Below, piece after piece: positions 1 through 6,125 of a DNA stretch of 6,244 nucleotides (the stretch's first letter is position 1; each line of letters starts with the position of its first letter). Position numbers and translations under genes: made by a program. The notes under the pieces are model-generated. The model was given only the letters and a program-made list of their open reading frames with translations, made no database searches and was not told the DNA's origin. Source of the stretch: Anaerolineales bacterium. Lineage in GTDB: Bacteria; Chloroflexota; Anaerolineae; Anaerolineales; JABWBV01. The DNA lies in contig JALUWE010000537.1 in NCBI GenBank assembly GCA_027019845.1, positions 1-6,244 of the forward strand, written 5' to 3'.

Positions 1-93
1 CAGCCCGCGCGCGCCCCACCAAACCGCCTGCCGCAGGCGATACCAGCGTACCCAACCGCGCAATACTTGTTCCAACTCTTGAATAGCGTTCAT
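1..93 (-). CDS. N-terminal fragment of an unrecognised protein, fourth gene of the ABC operon
   Basis: Thirty-one codons are visible before the window edge cuts the gene. The ATG at 93-91 is well supported. An in-frame TGA lies one codon before it, so translation cannot begin further upstream, and a GAGAAGG ribosome-binding site (102-108) stands 8 bases away. The peptide begins MNAIQELEQVLRGWVRWYRL and continues rich in Arg and Trp. That suggests a basic amphipathic segment on the cytoplasmic side, ahead of a membrane segment that would lie outside the window. The gene starts 39 bases after the permease stop, on the same strand, so it is probably co-transcribed and functionally linked to the transporter. 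I do not recognise the family, and the membrane-protein suggestion is inference from composition only. Confidence 0.72.
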   Translation of the reverse strand, partial: MNAIQELEQVLRGWVRWYRLRQAVWWGARGL

Positions 94-132
94 TTTTCAG
101 GCCTTCTCACCAGGCGAAAGAGCGAAAACGCG

Positions 133-1047
133 TCATCTTTCCGCCTGGCGCACGAAACGGATGCTCAACCAGATCAACACCAGGCTGAGCAGCAGGTAAG
201 TGAAGGTGTACCCCAGCCAGGGGGAGACGATTGGATACGAGATGCTGCCCCAGGGGGAGGGGAGCAGGAAAAAAAACGCAGTCTGTTCATTCAACAGAAT
301 TATCTCGCTGACCACTGCCGCGGAGATCGGGTTGAGCATGATCATCAAATAGATCGCTGCGGCTATCATGATCTCGGTGAGGGTCGACATTCCACTTGGA
401 GAACTCGATAGAACGCCGAAGAATATGATGCCCATCGTCAGAAAGACCGGCAGGCCGAACACCAGCATCAGGGTAAACGAGTAAGCCAGCACGGTGGACA
501 CCAGGGTGCGTTTGGTGAAGCTGGAGAAAAACACGCCCACCGCGCTGAACGTCAGCGTGGTCACGATCAGCACAATGCTGCCGATGGCAATCTCCGCGTA
601 GGTCACACCGCCGAAGATGGTTGCCAGGCTCAGCAGCGGCAGCCCGGCAAACAGCAGCAACGAAATGAACAGAAACGACGAGTTGAGCTTGCCCATCACC
701 AACGAGCGCGCCGGCAGCAGCGTGGTGCGCAACAGATCGAAGGTCTGCCCCTCGCGTTCGGAGGAGATCGAGCCAGCGGTGAGCGCGGGAGCCACGAAAC
801 AGGCTGTGAACAGCAGCAGCAGCATGGTGGTGCCGAACAGGGTTTTGCCCAGCGTTTGGCGCAGGGTCAGAATGTTCGTCCCGCTCGTGGTGGTCGGGAG
901 GAAAGCCAGATAAATCATGCTGATCAAACTGCTCAACACGAACAGATACACGGTCAACAAAATGAACGCCCGGCCACCGCGCATCCGCCCGCGCATCTCT
1001 TTCAGGATCACCGGATTTTGGGTGAATTTCTCTTTTAATCGCAACAT
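133..1047 (-). CDS. ABC-2 type transporter permease
   Basis: This is a 304-residue integral membrane protein, the membrane half of an ABC transporter whose ATPase is the gene just upstream. The N-terminus (NPVILKEMRGRMRGGRAF, residues 11-28) is the cytoplasmic lead-in typical of the ABC-2/NosY-like permease group. Hydrophobic stretches lie at about 27-49, 71-93, 124-146, 150-175, 181-212, 223-245 and 275-298, giving six or seven membrane spans. Between spans two and three, residues 94-122 (ISSEREGQTFDLLRTTLLPA and onwards) form the conserved cytoplasmic loop that contacts the nucleotide-binding domain in this family. The ATG is preceded by GAAGGA (1054-1059) with 6-base spacing, and that site overlaps the ATPase stop codon, which suggests translational coupling. 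The length is normal for the family. Substrate cannot be read from the sequence; the class includes exporters of drugs, lipids, copper-enzyme components and gliding factors. Confidence 0.93.
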   Translation of the reverse strand: MLRLKEKFTQNPVILKEMRGRMRGGRAFILLTVYLFVLSSLISMIYLAFLPTTTSGTNILTLRQTLGKTLFGTTMLLLLFTACFVAPALTAGSISSEREGQTFDLLRTTLLPARSLVMGKLNSSFLFISLLLFAGLPLLSLATIFGGVTYAEIAIGSIVLIVTTLTFSAVGVFFSSFTKRTLVSTVLAYSFTLMLVFGLPVFLTMGIIFFGVLSSSPSGMSTLTEIMIAAAIYLMIMLNPISAAVVSEIILLNEQTAFFFLLPSPWGSISYPIVSPWLGYTFTYLLLSLVLIWLSIRFVRQAER

Positions 1048-1057
1048 GGGTATTCCT

Positions 1058-2014
1058 TCACGTCACCAATCCCTGCGTCACCCGCATGAAAATCTCTTCC
1101 AGGTCACGCGTTTCTTCACTGAAATGGACGACTTGAATGCCTTCGGCGATCAGATGCGCCAGTAATGCGCTAAGGGCCTCATCGCCTCCAACGAACTCGA
1201 ACTCGAAACGCGCCCGTTCTCCGTTGGGTTTTGTGTTGAGTGCCATCACGTTGGATACCCCCTCCACCGCCTCGAGAACGCGTGCCACATCCTGAGCGTG
1301 ATCGAGCACAGTTAACTTGACCTGGCGGTGGGGCATGACCAGTTGTTGAAGCTCCTCGATCCCGCCAGTGGCGACCATCTTCCCACCCTCGATGATGCCT
1401 ACCCGCGTGCCGATCTCGGCCACATCGGCCAAAATGTGGGTGGAGAAGAAGATAGTTTTGCCCAGCCGCGCCAGCTCGAGCAGCAGCTCGCGGATTTCGA
1501 CGCGGGCGCGCGGGTCCAGCCCGGAGGCTGGTTCGTCCAGAATCAACACCTGCGGGTCGTGGATCAGCGTGCGCGCCAGGCTCAGCCGTTGTTTCATACC
1601 GCGCGAGAGGCTGTCCACCATGTCGTTGCGCCTATGTTCCAGCTCGACCAGCTCCAACAGATCGTCGATCAACCCCTTGCGGGCATTGGCGTCGATCCCG
1701 TAGCACGCGCCGAAGAAGTCCAGGTACTCCCAGACCTGCATGTCGTTGTACACCCCGAAGAAGTCCGGCATGTAACCGATGGCTTTACGCACCGCGCGCG
1801 GCTCTTTGCGCACCGAGTGCCCGGCCACCCGCACTTCGCCGCCATTGGCCTCCAGCAGTGTGGTCATGATGCGGATGGTGCTGGTTTTGCCTGCGCCATT
1901 CGGGCCGACGAACCCGTAAATGTCGCCCTCCTCCACGGTCAGGCTCAAAGCATCCACCGCGGTGCGCTGCCCGTATTTTTTTGTCAGGTTTTCGATTTCG
2001 ATGATCGCGCTCAT
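1058..2014 (-). CDS. ABC transporter ATP-binding protein
   Basis: This is a 318-residue cytoplasmic ATPase that would power the adjacent permease. Numbering from the ATG at 2014, Walker A GPNGAGKT is at 37-44, the signature LSRGMKQ at 136-142, Walker B VLILDEP at 156-162 followed by the D-loop SGLDP, and the switch histidine in STH is H193. The position that usually carries the Q-loop glutamine reads GYMPD, with D84. From about residue 228 a C-terminal alpha/beta domain ends in DLEEIFMRVTQ, the usual tail of ABC-2 exporter ATPases (DUF4162-like). A GTG at 2020, overlapping the preceding stop as GTGA, is an alternative start adding two residues. I prefer the ATG because MSAIIEIENLTKKYG is the standard N-terminus. 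The gene starts 2 bases after the 802-residue protein ends, so translation is probably coupled. Confidence 0.95.
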   Translation of the reverse strand: MSAIIEIENLTKKYGQRTAVDALSLTVEEGDIYGFVGPNGAGKTSTIRIMTTLLEANGGEVRVAGHSVRKEPRAVRKAIGYMPDFFGVYNDMQVWEYLDFFGACYGIDANARKGLIDDLLELVELEHRRNDMVDSLSRGMKQRLSLARTLIHDPQVLILDEPASGLDPRARVEIRELLLELARLGKTIFFSTHILADVAEIGTRVGIIEGGKMVATGGIEELQQLVMPHRQVKLTVLDHAQDVARVLEAVEGVSNVMALNTKPNGERARFEFEFVGGDEALSALLAHLIAEGIQVVHFSEETRDLEEIFMRVTQGLVT

Positions 2015-2016
2015 GC

Positions 2017-4425
2017 TCACCGTCCGACAACCAGCGTAAAGTCAGATGCTTCGATGGGGATGTAGTTTTGGGTGGGATTTTCGATTTGCAGGCGGATCTC
2101 TCCGCCGAAACCCACGTATCGTTCGGGGTTCGGAATCACGTAGTCGCCCCAGTTGCTGACGTCCTGAAGCTGCCAGTCGTTCACCTGGAAATCCCACAGG
2201 TAGACTCGCAAGCCCGAGGGGCCGGTGTTGCCGTAGCTGTTCAGGTGCAAAACCAATGCGTCGACGCGGGTGAACTCGATAGGCTGGCTCAGTTGGAAGC
2301 GCAGGCTGTAGCTGCCGTTCGGGGCATCGGTGTCGTAAGGAATGGGCCCTTCCGGGCCGCTGGCCGGGGTATTTGCCTCCAATACACTCCAGGTGAAAAA
2401 GGAAGGCGGCAGCGTGAGGTTGCCGGAGGTGGGGAAAGCTACCTGGGGGGTGAGGGAGACGATGAAAATCGTGGTGGCGGCCTCCCGGAAGCGCAGGCCG
2501 CCGAGTGTGACATTGAGGGGGGAGAAATCTCCGCTCCAGCCGATCAGGTAGAAACCGTTACCGCGCCTGCCCGCGTTTCCCAGGGCTGCGCTCAACAAAT
2601 TGAATCTGCGGGCCAGATCGGTGTCGTCGATGCCGAAAACGCCGCCCGTGCCGAACACGTCCACCAGTGTGCTGTCGACGCCGTGTAGGAATACGCCCGA
2701 GTTTCCGCCCGCCGCGGCCCGGCCGCTCGAGAAGGTCAGGTTCACTTGTTTTGTTTCCCCTGGCCGGAAGTCTCCGATGGTGAGAGGCTGTTCCGGCCCT
2801 AGCACGACCGCGTCCCGTAACGTGATCTGGCTGTTATTTTGGAGGCTGCCTATCAGCCGGAACTTGTTGCCGCCGCTGTATTCCAGCGCCAGTTCTTGTG
2901 CGAATTGCGGGGCCGGCACCACGCCGGAAACGGCTACCCCGCGAATGCCGCCCACGTCGATGCGCACATCTTCGGCTGCTGCACCGTCTGCGGTCTGTAG
3001 AATCGTCCAACTCTCGAGTTCGGATTGCCAGGGATCGGGGTGCATCAGAAAGTTATCGCCCAACTCGATCCGGTAGCTGCGGCGTGAAGGCGAAAAAACA
3101 CCCACCATCCCGTGGACGCGCGCGTTTTCCCGTTCGGGCCAGACCTGAACGATAGCCACCTGGTTGATCACGGCGCGGTTGCCGCGAATGAACATACCGA
3201 TCACAAACGCCACCCCGCTAAACAGCACCACCACAGCCGGAACGGTGAACCAGGCCCACTCGCGGCGTTTGAACCAGCGTAAGACCGCGTAGTTCAGCGG
3301 GCCGAGTGTGAACACATACAACCCCAGGAATCCGCAAATCAACAACACCGAGGGCAGCGCCAACCCGGGGATGTTGCCGATGGCATCTGCCGCGGCGCGC
3401 CAGTCCTCGAAGCCGCTGGCCCAGGACGGGATGTTGGGCGCGGTGGAAAACAACGATTGGTAAAGCTGTTCCAGCCCGTTCCAGGTGCGCAACGGGGCCA
3501 GCGAAGGATCGGGCGCGAAGAAATACACCTCGCCGTAACCGGATTGCTGCCGGACGATCAGCGGCAAACCGTCCTGCGCCGCCAGCACGACCGCCTCCCG
3601 GCGCAATTGCCCTGTGGCGACCACGGCCTCCCCCGTCAGGGGATCGCCCGCCACGCTGAGAGCCTCCAGCGCGGAAAGATTGGGCAGCGTCTGCGTACCG
3701 CTGACTTGCAGGGGCAGCAAGTCTCCCAGACCGGCGGTGGTTTTGGCCCAGCCGGGACCGCCGGTGACCACCAGCCGCCCGCCGTTGGCAACCCAGTCAC
3801 GGATGACCTGGCGTTGGGAATCGCTCAGCGCGCCGGTGTCCACGTCGGAGATGACCAGCAAGTCCAGCATGTCGAGGCCCTGGACACGGTCCGGGATGTC
3901 TGCCGGCCCCAACTGGGCAAGTGTCACCTGGCCGCGGGGCACATCCAGACTGCTCAAGAGGTTGAACACGGAAGGGCTACCGGCCCACACACCGGCCACC
4001 AGATCGTAGGGTTGTATGCAGGAAACCGGGCGCACCAGCTCGCGCACCGTCCGGCCCTGGGCGGTCAGCCGGATGCTGACGGTGTTGGGACGCCTGCGCG
4101 GGTAGACGTACACCGTCACTTCTTTGCGCGAAACCGCTGGCAGGCTGAGCGCCCGCACATAACGCCATCCGGTGGAGGAGTCTTGGGGCAGGACCTCGAT
4201 CTGGCCCTCCAGATCGGAACCGTTGTTTTCTACCACCACCCGTACCGGGAACCAACGGTCGGACTTGCAGTAACCGTCCAGGCCTATGCTGGCGGAGAGG
4301 GCGATGTTCTCACCGGTCTGCGCCTGCACCTCGCGGGCGGGAAGCAACGCGGCGAAAAAAAGCAAGCCCATGAGCAGGAGGGCTGCGACCGGCGGGAAAC
4401 TTCGTGGAAAACGGGGTGAGTTCAT
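2017..4425 (-). CDS. Large exported, membrane-anchored protein; probable extracytoplasmic partner of the ABC exporter
   Basis: This 802-residue protein opens the operon. Residues 1-35 form a signal peptide (basic start, hydrophobic core at 12-30, possible cleavage after VQA at 33-35). Residues 41-130 look like a beta-sandwich. Residues 136-320 look like an alpha/beta domain of the class I glutamine amidotransferase/IFT52-like type, with LVISDVDTGALS then VIRDWVANGGRLVVTGGPG at 207-225; I see no catalytic triad. Two membrane spans follow (about 355-378 and 391-413), joined by a basic loop, WFKRREW. The remaining 390 residues are beta-rich, with no cysteine, and should lie outside the membrane. 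Predicted topology is thus two extracytoplasmic parts around a hairpin anchor. The outer cysteines, C53 and C136, could pair. An in-frame TGA upstream fixes the ATG at 4425, and no Shine-Dalgarno sequence is visible. GldG of gliding motility is a comparable partner to an ABC-2 ATPase and permease, but this likeness is inferred and the role is unknown. Confidence 0.88.
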   Translation of the reverse strand: MNSPRFPRSFPPVAALLLMGLLFFAALLPAREVQAQTGENIALSASIGLDGYCKSDRWFPVRVVVENNGSDLEGQIEVLPQDSSTGWRYVRALSLPAVSRKEVTVYVYPRRRPNTVSIRLTAQGRTVRELVRPVSCIQPYDLVAGVWAGSPSVFNLLSSLDVPRGQVTLAQLGPADIPDRVQGLDMLDLLVISDVDTGALSDSQRQVIRDWVANGGRLVVTGGPGWAKTTAGLGDLLPLQVSGTQTLPNLSALEALSVAGDPLTGEAVVATGQLRREAVVLAAQDGLPLIVRQQSGYGEVYFFAPDPSLAPLRTWNGLEQLYQSLFSTAPNIPSWASGFEDWRAAADAIGNIPGLALPSVLLICGFLGLYVFTLGPLNYAVLRWFKRREWAWFTVPAVVVLFSGVAFVIGMFIRGNRAVINQVAIVQVWPERENARVHGMVGVFSPSRRSYRIELGDNFLMHPDPWQSELESWTILQTADGAAAEDVRIDVGGIRGVAVSGVVPAPQFAQELALEYSGGNKFRLIGSLQNNSQITLRDAVVLGPEQPLTIGDFRPGETKQVNLTFSSGRAAAGGNSGVFLHGVDSTLVDVFGTGGVFGIDDTDLARRFNLLSAALGNAGRRGNGFYLIGWSGDFSPLNVTLGGLRFREAATTIFIVSLTPQVAFPTSGNLTLPPSFFTWSVLEANTPASGPEGPIPYDTDAPNGSYSLRFQLSQPIEFTRVDALVLHLNSYGNTGPSGLRVYLWDFQVNDWQLQDVSNWGDYVIPNPERYVGFGGEIRLQIENPTQNYIPIEASDFTLVVGR

Positions 4426-4433
4426 GATGGAGT

Positions 4434-4462
4434 ATGATACCGCATTTCACTTAACGCTGCAA
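4434..4462 (-). promoter_or_regulatory. Candidate promoter of the ABC operon, possibly giving leaderless mRNA
   Basis: On the minus strand TTGCAG (4457-4462) and TATCAT (4434-4439) are separated by exactly 17 bases. TATCAT matches five of six -10 consensus bases; TTGCAG matches only the TTG of the -35. The A of the start codon lies 9 bases after the -10 box, so transcription would begin at or within a base or two of the ATG. That fits the lack of a ribosome-binding site in front of this gene. The site sits in the 83-base gap after the oxidoreductase stop and would give the operon its own promoter. It is inferred from spacing and consensus alone. Confidence 0.45.
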
Positions 4463-4508
4463 AAGCAGATTGGGTTTCATTTCCCGCCCGCTATTCCTAC
4501 CTCTCAGG

Positions 4509-5894
4509 CTACAACTGGCCCGAGGAGGCCTCCATCTCTAAAATCAATGCTGCATATTGGGGGTCGTCATAACGGGAGAGGGTAAACGCTTTCGCATAGT
4601 CAAACAATTCTTCCCCACACACGTGCTGGGCCAGCAATTCCCCGCCCGACATGGCGGCCATGATGCCAAAGCCGGACACCGCGCCGAAAATGTACGCGCC
4701 TTCGACCGGCAGCGGGCCGATCAGCGGACGGTTTTCACGCGTCTTGCAGTAATAGCCGCCGTCGATGATGGGTCTTTGCAATTTTCCAGCGTACACGGCC
4801 AGGCCCGGCACCATATTGATCAACCCGCGCAGAACGATTTCCGCGTACTCAGGCGCAAAATGCGGCTCAGCAACCGGTTCCTGCACATGGGTATCATACG
4901 TCCAGAGCGCCAACAAGAATGGACTGCCTGCGTGGCCTTCTGGCCGGAAATGGACGCCCGCCGGAAACTTTTCCAACAGCCAACGTGCTTCTTCGTCTTT
5001 CTCCAGTTCACCGCGCTCGTGCGCCTCCCAAAAAAGGTGAGCGGGATCGTCCCAGATCATTAGCGGTACATCGCGGGGGATAACGCCCAGCGGGTCCTTG
5101 ATGACCGCTTTGGCGTGCAGCTCGTTGAAGACGGGCAATTTTACGCCGATCAGGTCCGCGGTTTGTTGGAGAAACGGGCCGGAGGCGATCACAAAATTCT
5201 CGGTCTGGATAGCTTCGAGGCCCTGCGTGGTTTGAATATGGACTGTGCGGACGCGGTTCTTTTCCGTTGTCACAGCAACCACCGTTCCCTGTACCAGTTC
5301 GGTCCCGTGGGCGGTGGCCTGGCGCAGCAGGTACATGCCCAATTGCTGCGCGCTCAGCCACCCGGCGCGGCGCACGTGCAGCATGGCAACGGCTTTGCCG
5401 GTAACGAAGGGAAAAGTGCGCCGGATGATCTCCGGTGACAACACCAGGTCCGCGCCGTCCGGCAGCCCCTCGAAACCCTCCGGCGGAGAGGGGGTGTAGG
5501 GCGGCTCGTTTTCCTGGCCGCGATGAATCCGCAGCGAGCCGGCCCCCCGCTCGCAAATCCGCCGCGCGGCTGTCTGGTATTCCGCCGCGCGCTGGTGGTC
5601 TGCGGTCAGAAAGACGTACCCGCGGCGGTTGAGAGCAAAATAATTGTTGCTCTGCCGCGCCAGTTGCTCCAACAGCTCGATGCTGCGGTTCATAAAGCGC
5701 ACCATGGTGTCGTCCGGGCCGGGCCACCAGTTACGGTAGCATTCGGTCGATTTCGAGCTGGTAAAGGTCATCGGTTCGCGGGGGTCCACTAATACGACTC
5801 GCTTTACGTTCCGCTCGGCTGCCAGGTGATACGCGGCGGAGATGCCGCATATCCCCGCGCCGCAGATGACCACATCCGCTGTGTTTGTGTTCAC
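4509..5894 (-). CDS. FAD-dependent oxidoreductase, DAO family (glycine/D-amino acid oxidase-like)
   Basis: The protein has 461 residues and is predicted cytoplasmic, with no signal peptide. Residues 6-37 are a Rossmann FAD-binding fold: VVICGAGICG with GxGxxG at G12, G14 and G17, and D37 at the end of the second strand to bind the adenosine ribose. The C-terminal FAD motif of the DAO (PF01266) family is clear, with GGYYCKTRENRPLIGPLP at 379-396 and GAVSGFGIMAAMSGGEL at 404-420. The middle (about 150-350) is the substrate domain. The family oxidises amines of amino or N-methyl amino acids such as sarcosine, glycine, dimethylglycine or D-amino acids; the substrate here cannot be told. I chose the GTG at 5894 because GGAGG (5900-5904) lies 5 bases upstream and the Rossmann strand begins six residues in. 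A GTG at 5951 would add 19 Pro-rich residues without family character. The gene ends 83 bases before the ABC operon and shows no functional tie to it. Confidence 0.9.
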   Translation of the reverse strand: MNTNTADVVICGAGICGISAAYHLAAERNVKRVVLVDPREPMTFTSSKSTECYRNWWPGPDDTMVRFMNRSIELLEQLARQSNNYFALNRRGYVFLTADHQRAAEYQTAARRICERGAGSLRIHRGQENEPPYTPSPPEGFEGLPDGADLVLSPEIIRRTFPFVTGKAVAMLHVRRAGWLSAQQLGMYLLRQATAHGTELVQGTVVAVTTEKNRVRTVHIQTTQGLEAIQTENFVIASGPFLQQTADLIGVKLPVFNELHAKAVIKDPLGVIPRDVPLMIWDDPAHLFWEAHERGELEKDEEARWLLEKFPAGVHFRPEGHAGSPFLLALWTYDTHVQEPVAEPHFAPEYAEIVLRGLINMVPGLAVYAGKLQRPIIDGGYYCKTRENRPLIGPLPVEGAYIFGAVSGFGIMAAMSGGELLAQHVCGEELFDYAKAFTLSRYDDPQYAALILEMEASSGQL

Positions 5895-5959
5895 AAAGGC
5901 CTCCGTTTCACTCGTGGGTGGTGGTTGTAAAGGCAGTGACAGGGGGCACACAGTTTCAT
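5891..5959 (-). CDS. Possible 22-codon Cys-rich leader ORF upstream of the oxidoreductase
   Basis: This small ORF begins with an ATG at 5959 and has an AAGGA ribosome-binding site at 5969-5973 with 9-base spacing. It starts MKLCAPCHCLYNHH and ends basic (KRRPL), giving Cys at 4, 7 and 9 and His at 8, 13 and 14. Its TGA (5893-5891) overlaps the GTG of the oxidoreductase by the sequence GTGA, a classical arrangement for coupled translation. The CxxCxC/His pattern could bind metal or act as a cysteine-sensing leader, but that is speculation. A 22-codon open frame is easily found by chance, so the start site, spacing and overlap are the only support. It may simply be untranslated leader. Confidence 0.3.
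   Translation of the reverse strand: MKLCAPCHCLYNHHPRVKRRPL
5900..5904 (-). promoter_or_regulatory. Ribosome-binding site that decides the oxidoreductase GTG start
   Basis: GGAGG on the minus strand stands 5 bases before the GTG at 5894. It is the strongest Shine-Dalgarno sequence in the region and the main reason to prefer this start over the GTG at 5951. It lies inside the end of the possible 22-codon leader ORF, so ribosomes finishing the leader would clear the site or restart there. Confidence 0.7.
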
Positions 5960-5974
5960 GCCAGCCGTTCCTTA

Positions 5975-6125
5975 TGTCATTCTGAGCGACCGGCTGTTGC
6001 TTGCGGCATTCTGAGCGACAGCGAAGAGTCTCAACGATGGTGGGGGAGATTCTTCGGGCACTGCGTGCCCTCAGAATGACGGGAGGGGGGTGTCATTCTG
6101 AGCGTTGTCGTTTGTGTCATTCTGA
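5975..6125. repeat. Cluster of GTCATTCTGA-type intergenic repeats
   Basis: Four direct copies share the core CATTCTGA: 5975-5990 (TGTCATTCTGAGCGAC), 6006-6020 (GCATTCTGAGCGACA), 6091-6104 (TGTCATTCTGAGCG) and 6115-6125 (TGTCATTCTGA). One inverted copy, TCAGAATGAC, is at 6071-6080. The last two direct copies begin 24 bases apart. Repeats of this type, with continuation into GCGAAGAATCTC, are known from many GC-rich environmental genomes, especially Chloroflexota; when translated they give the familiar HSERSEES-like spurious peptides. The cluster fills most of the gap between the TPR gene and the oxidoreductase and runs into the 3' end of the former. No transposase or target-site duplication is visible, so the mode of spread is unknown. 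Confidence 0.85.
6006..6080. repeat. Imperfect 75-bp palindromic repeat unit with nested hairpin
   Basis: The left arm has CATTCTGAG (6007-6015) and GAAGAGTCTC (6023-6032). The right arm has GAGATTCTTC (6046-6055) and CTCAGAATG (6070-6078). The outer 9 bases pair perfectly and the inner 10 pair with one mismatch, around a 13-base loop. The right arm also contains its own hairpin, GGGCACTGCGTGCCC (6056-6070), with a 6-bp perfect stem and 3-base loop, where the left arm has only the unrelated CGACAGC. The structure follows directly on the TPR gene's stop codon and could work as a transcript end or stability element, but no T-run follows on the minus strand, so it is not a classical intrinsic terminator. 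Confidence 0.75.

Noticed and set aside
25..39. CGCCTGCCGCAGGCG hairpin near the left edge.
   Set aside because: It lies within the coding part of the partial fourth gene (codons for RLRQA) with no T-run and no repeat elsewhere in the window.
1328..2688. Two long plus-strand open frames (1328-2065 and 2068-2688) almost end to end.
   Set aside because: They are antisense to the ABC ATPase and to the C-terminal part of the 802-residue gene, both clearly real, and their peptides have shadow-like composition.
3457..4419. A 320-codon open frame on the plus strand, opposite the 802-residue gene.
   Set aside because: Its peptide is a Gln/His/Gly/Ala-rich mixture with no domain, membrane or signal pattern, as expected of the antisense of a GC-rich gene. 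The minus-strand protein has a signal peptide, membrane spans and family features.
4457..4468. CTGCAAAAGCAG, a small hairpin in the gap between the oxidoreductase and the ABC operon, as a terminator.
   Set aside because: The stem is only 4 bp and no T-run follows on the minus strand. It overlaps the candidate -35 box and is too weak for a terminator call.
4524..4533. GGAGGCCTCC palindrome at the 3' end of the oxidoreductase gene.
   Set aside because: It encodes the last residues (MEASS) and no second copy or operator-like context is seen nearby; a 10-base palindrome of this composition is expected by chance in GC-rich DNA.
5790..5807. TAATACGACTC followed by GCTTTAC resembles the phage T7 promoter.
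   Set aside because: It lies inside the oxidoreductase gene and is fully explained by codons for KRVVLV in the Rossmann fold. The match breaks at the functionally important positions after base 11. It is a coincidence.
5895..5951. Upstream GTG start at 5951 for the oxidoreductase, giving 19 extra residues.
   Set aside because: The extension is Pro/Ser/Thr-rich with no family character and lacks a convincing ribosome-binding site, whereas the GTG at 5894 has GGAGG at 5 bases and the expected short lead-in to the FAD motif.
5975..6125. Repeat cluster as a CRISPR array.
   Set aside because: Copies are 11-16 bases, irregularly spaced, one is inverted, spacers are not uniform in length, and no cas genes are present.
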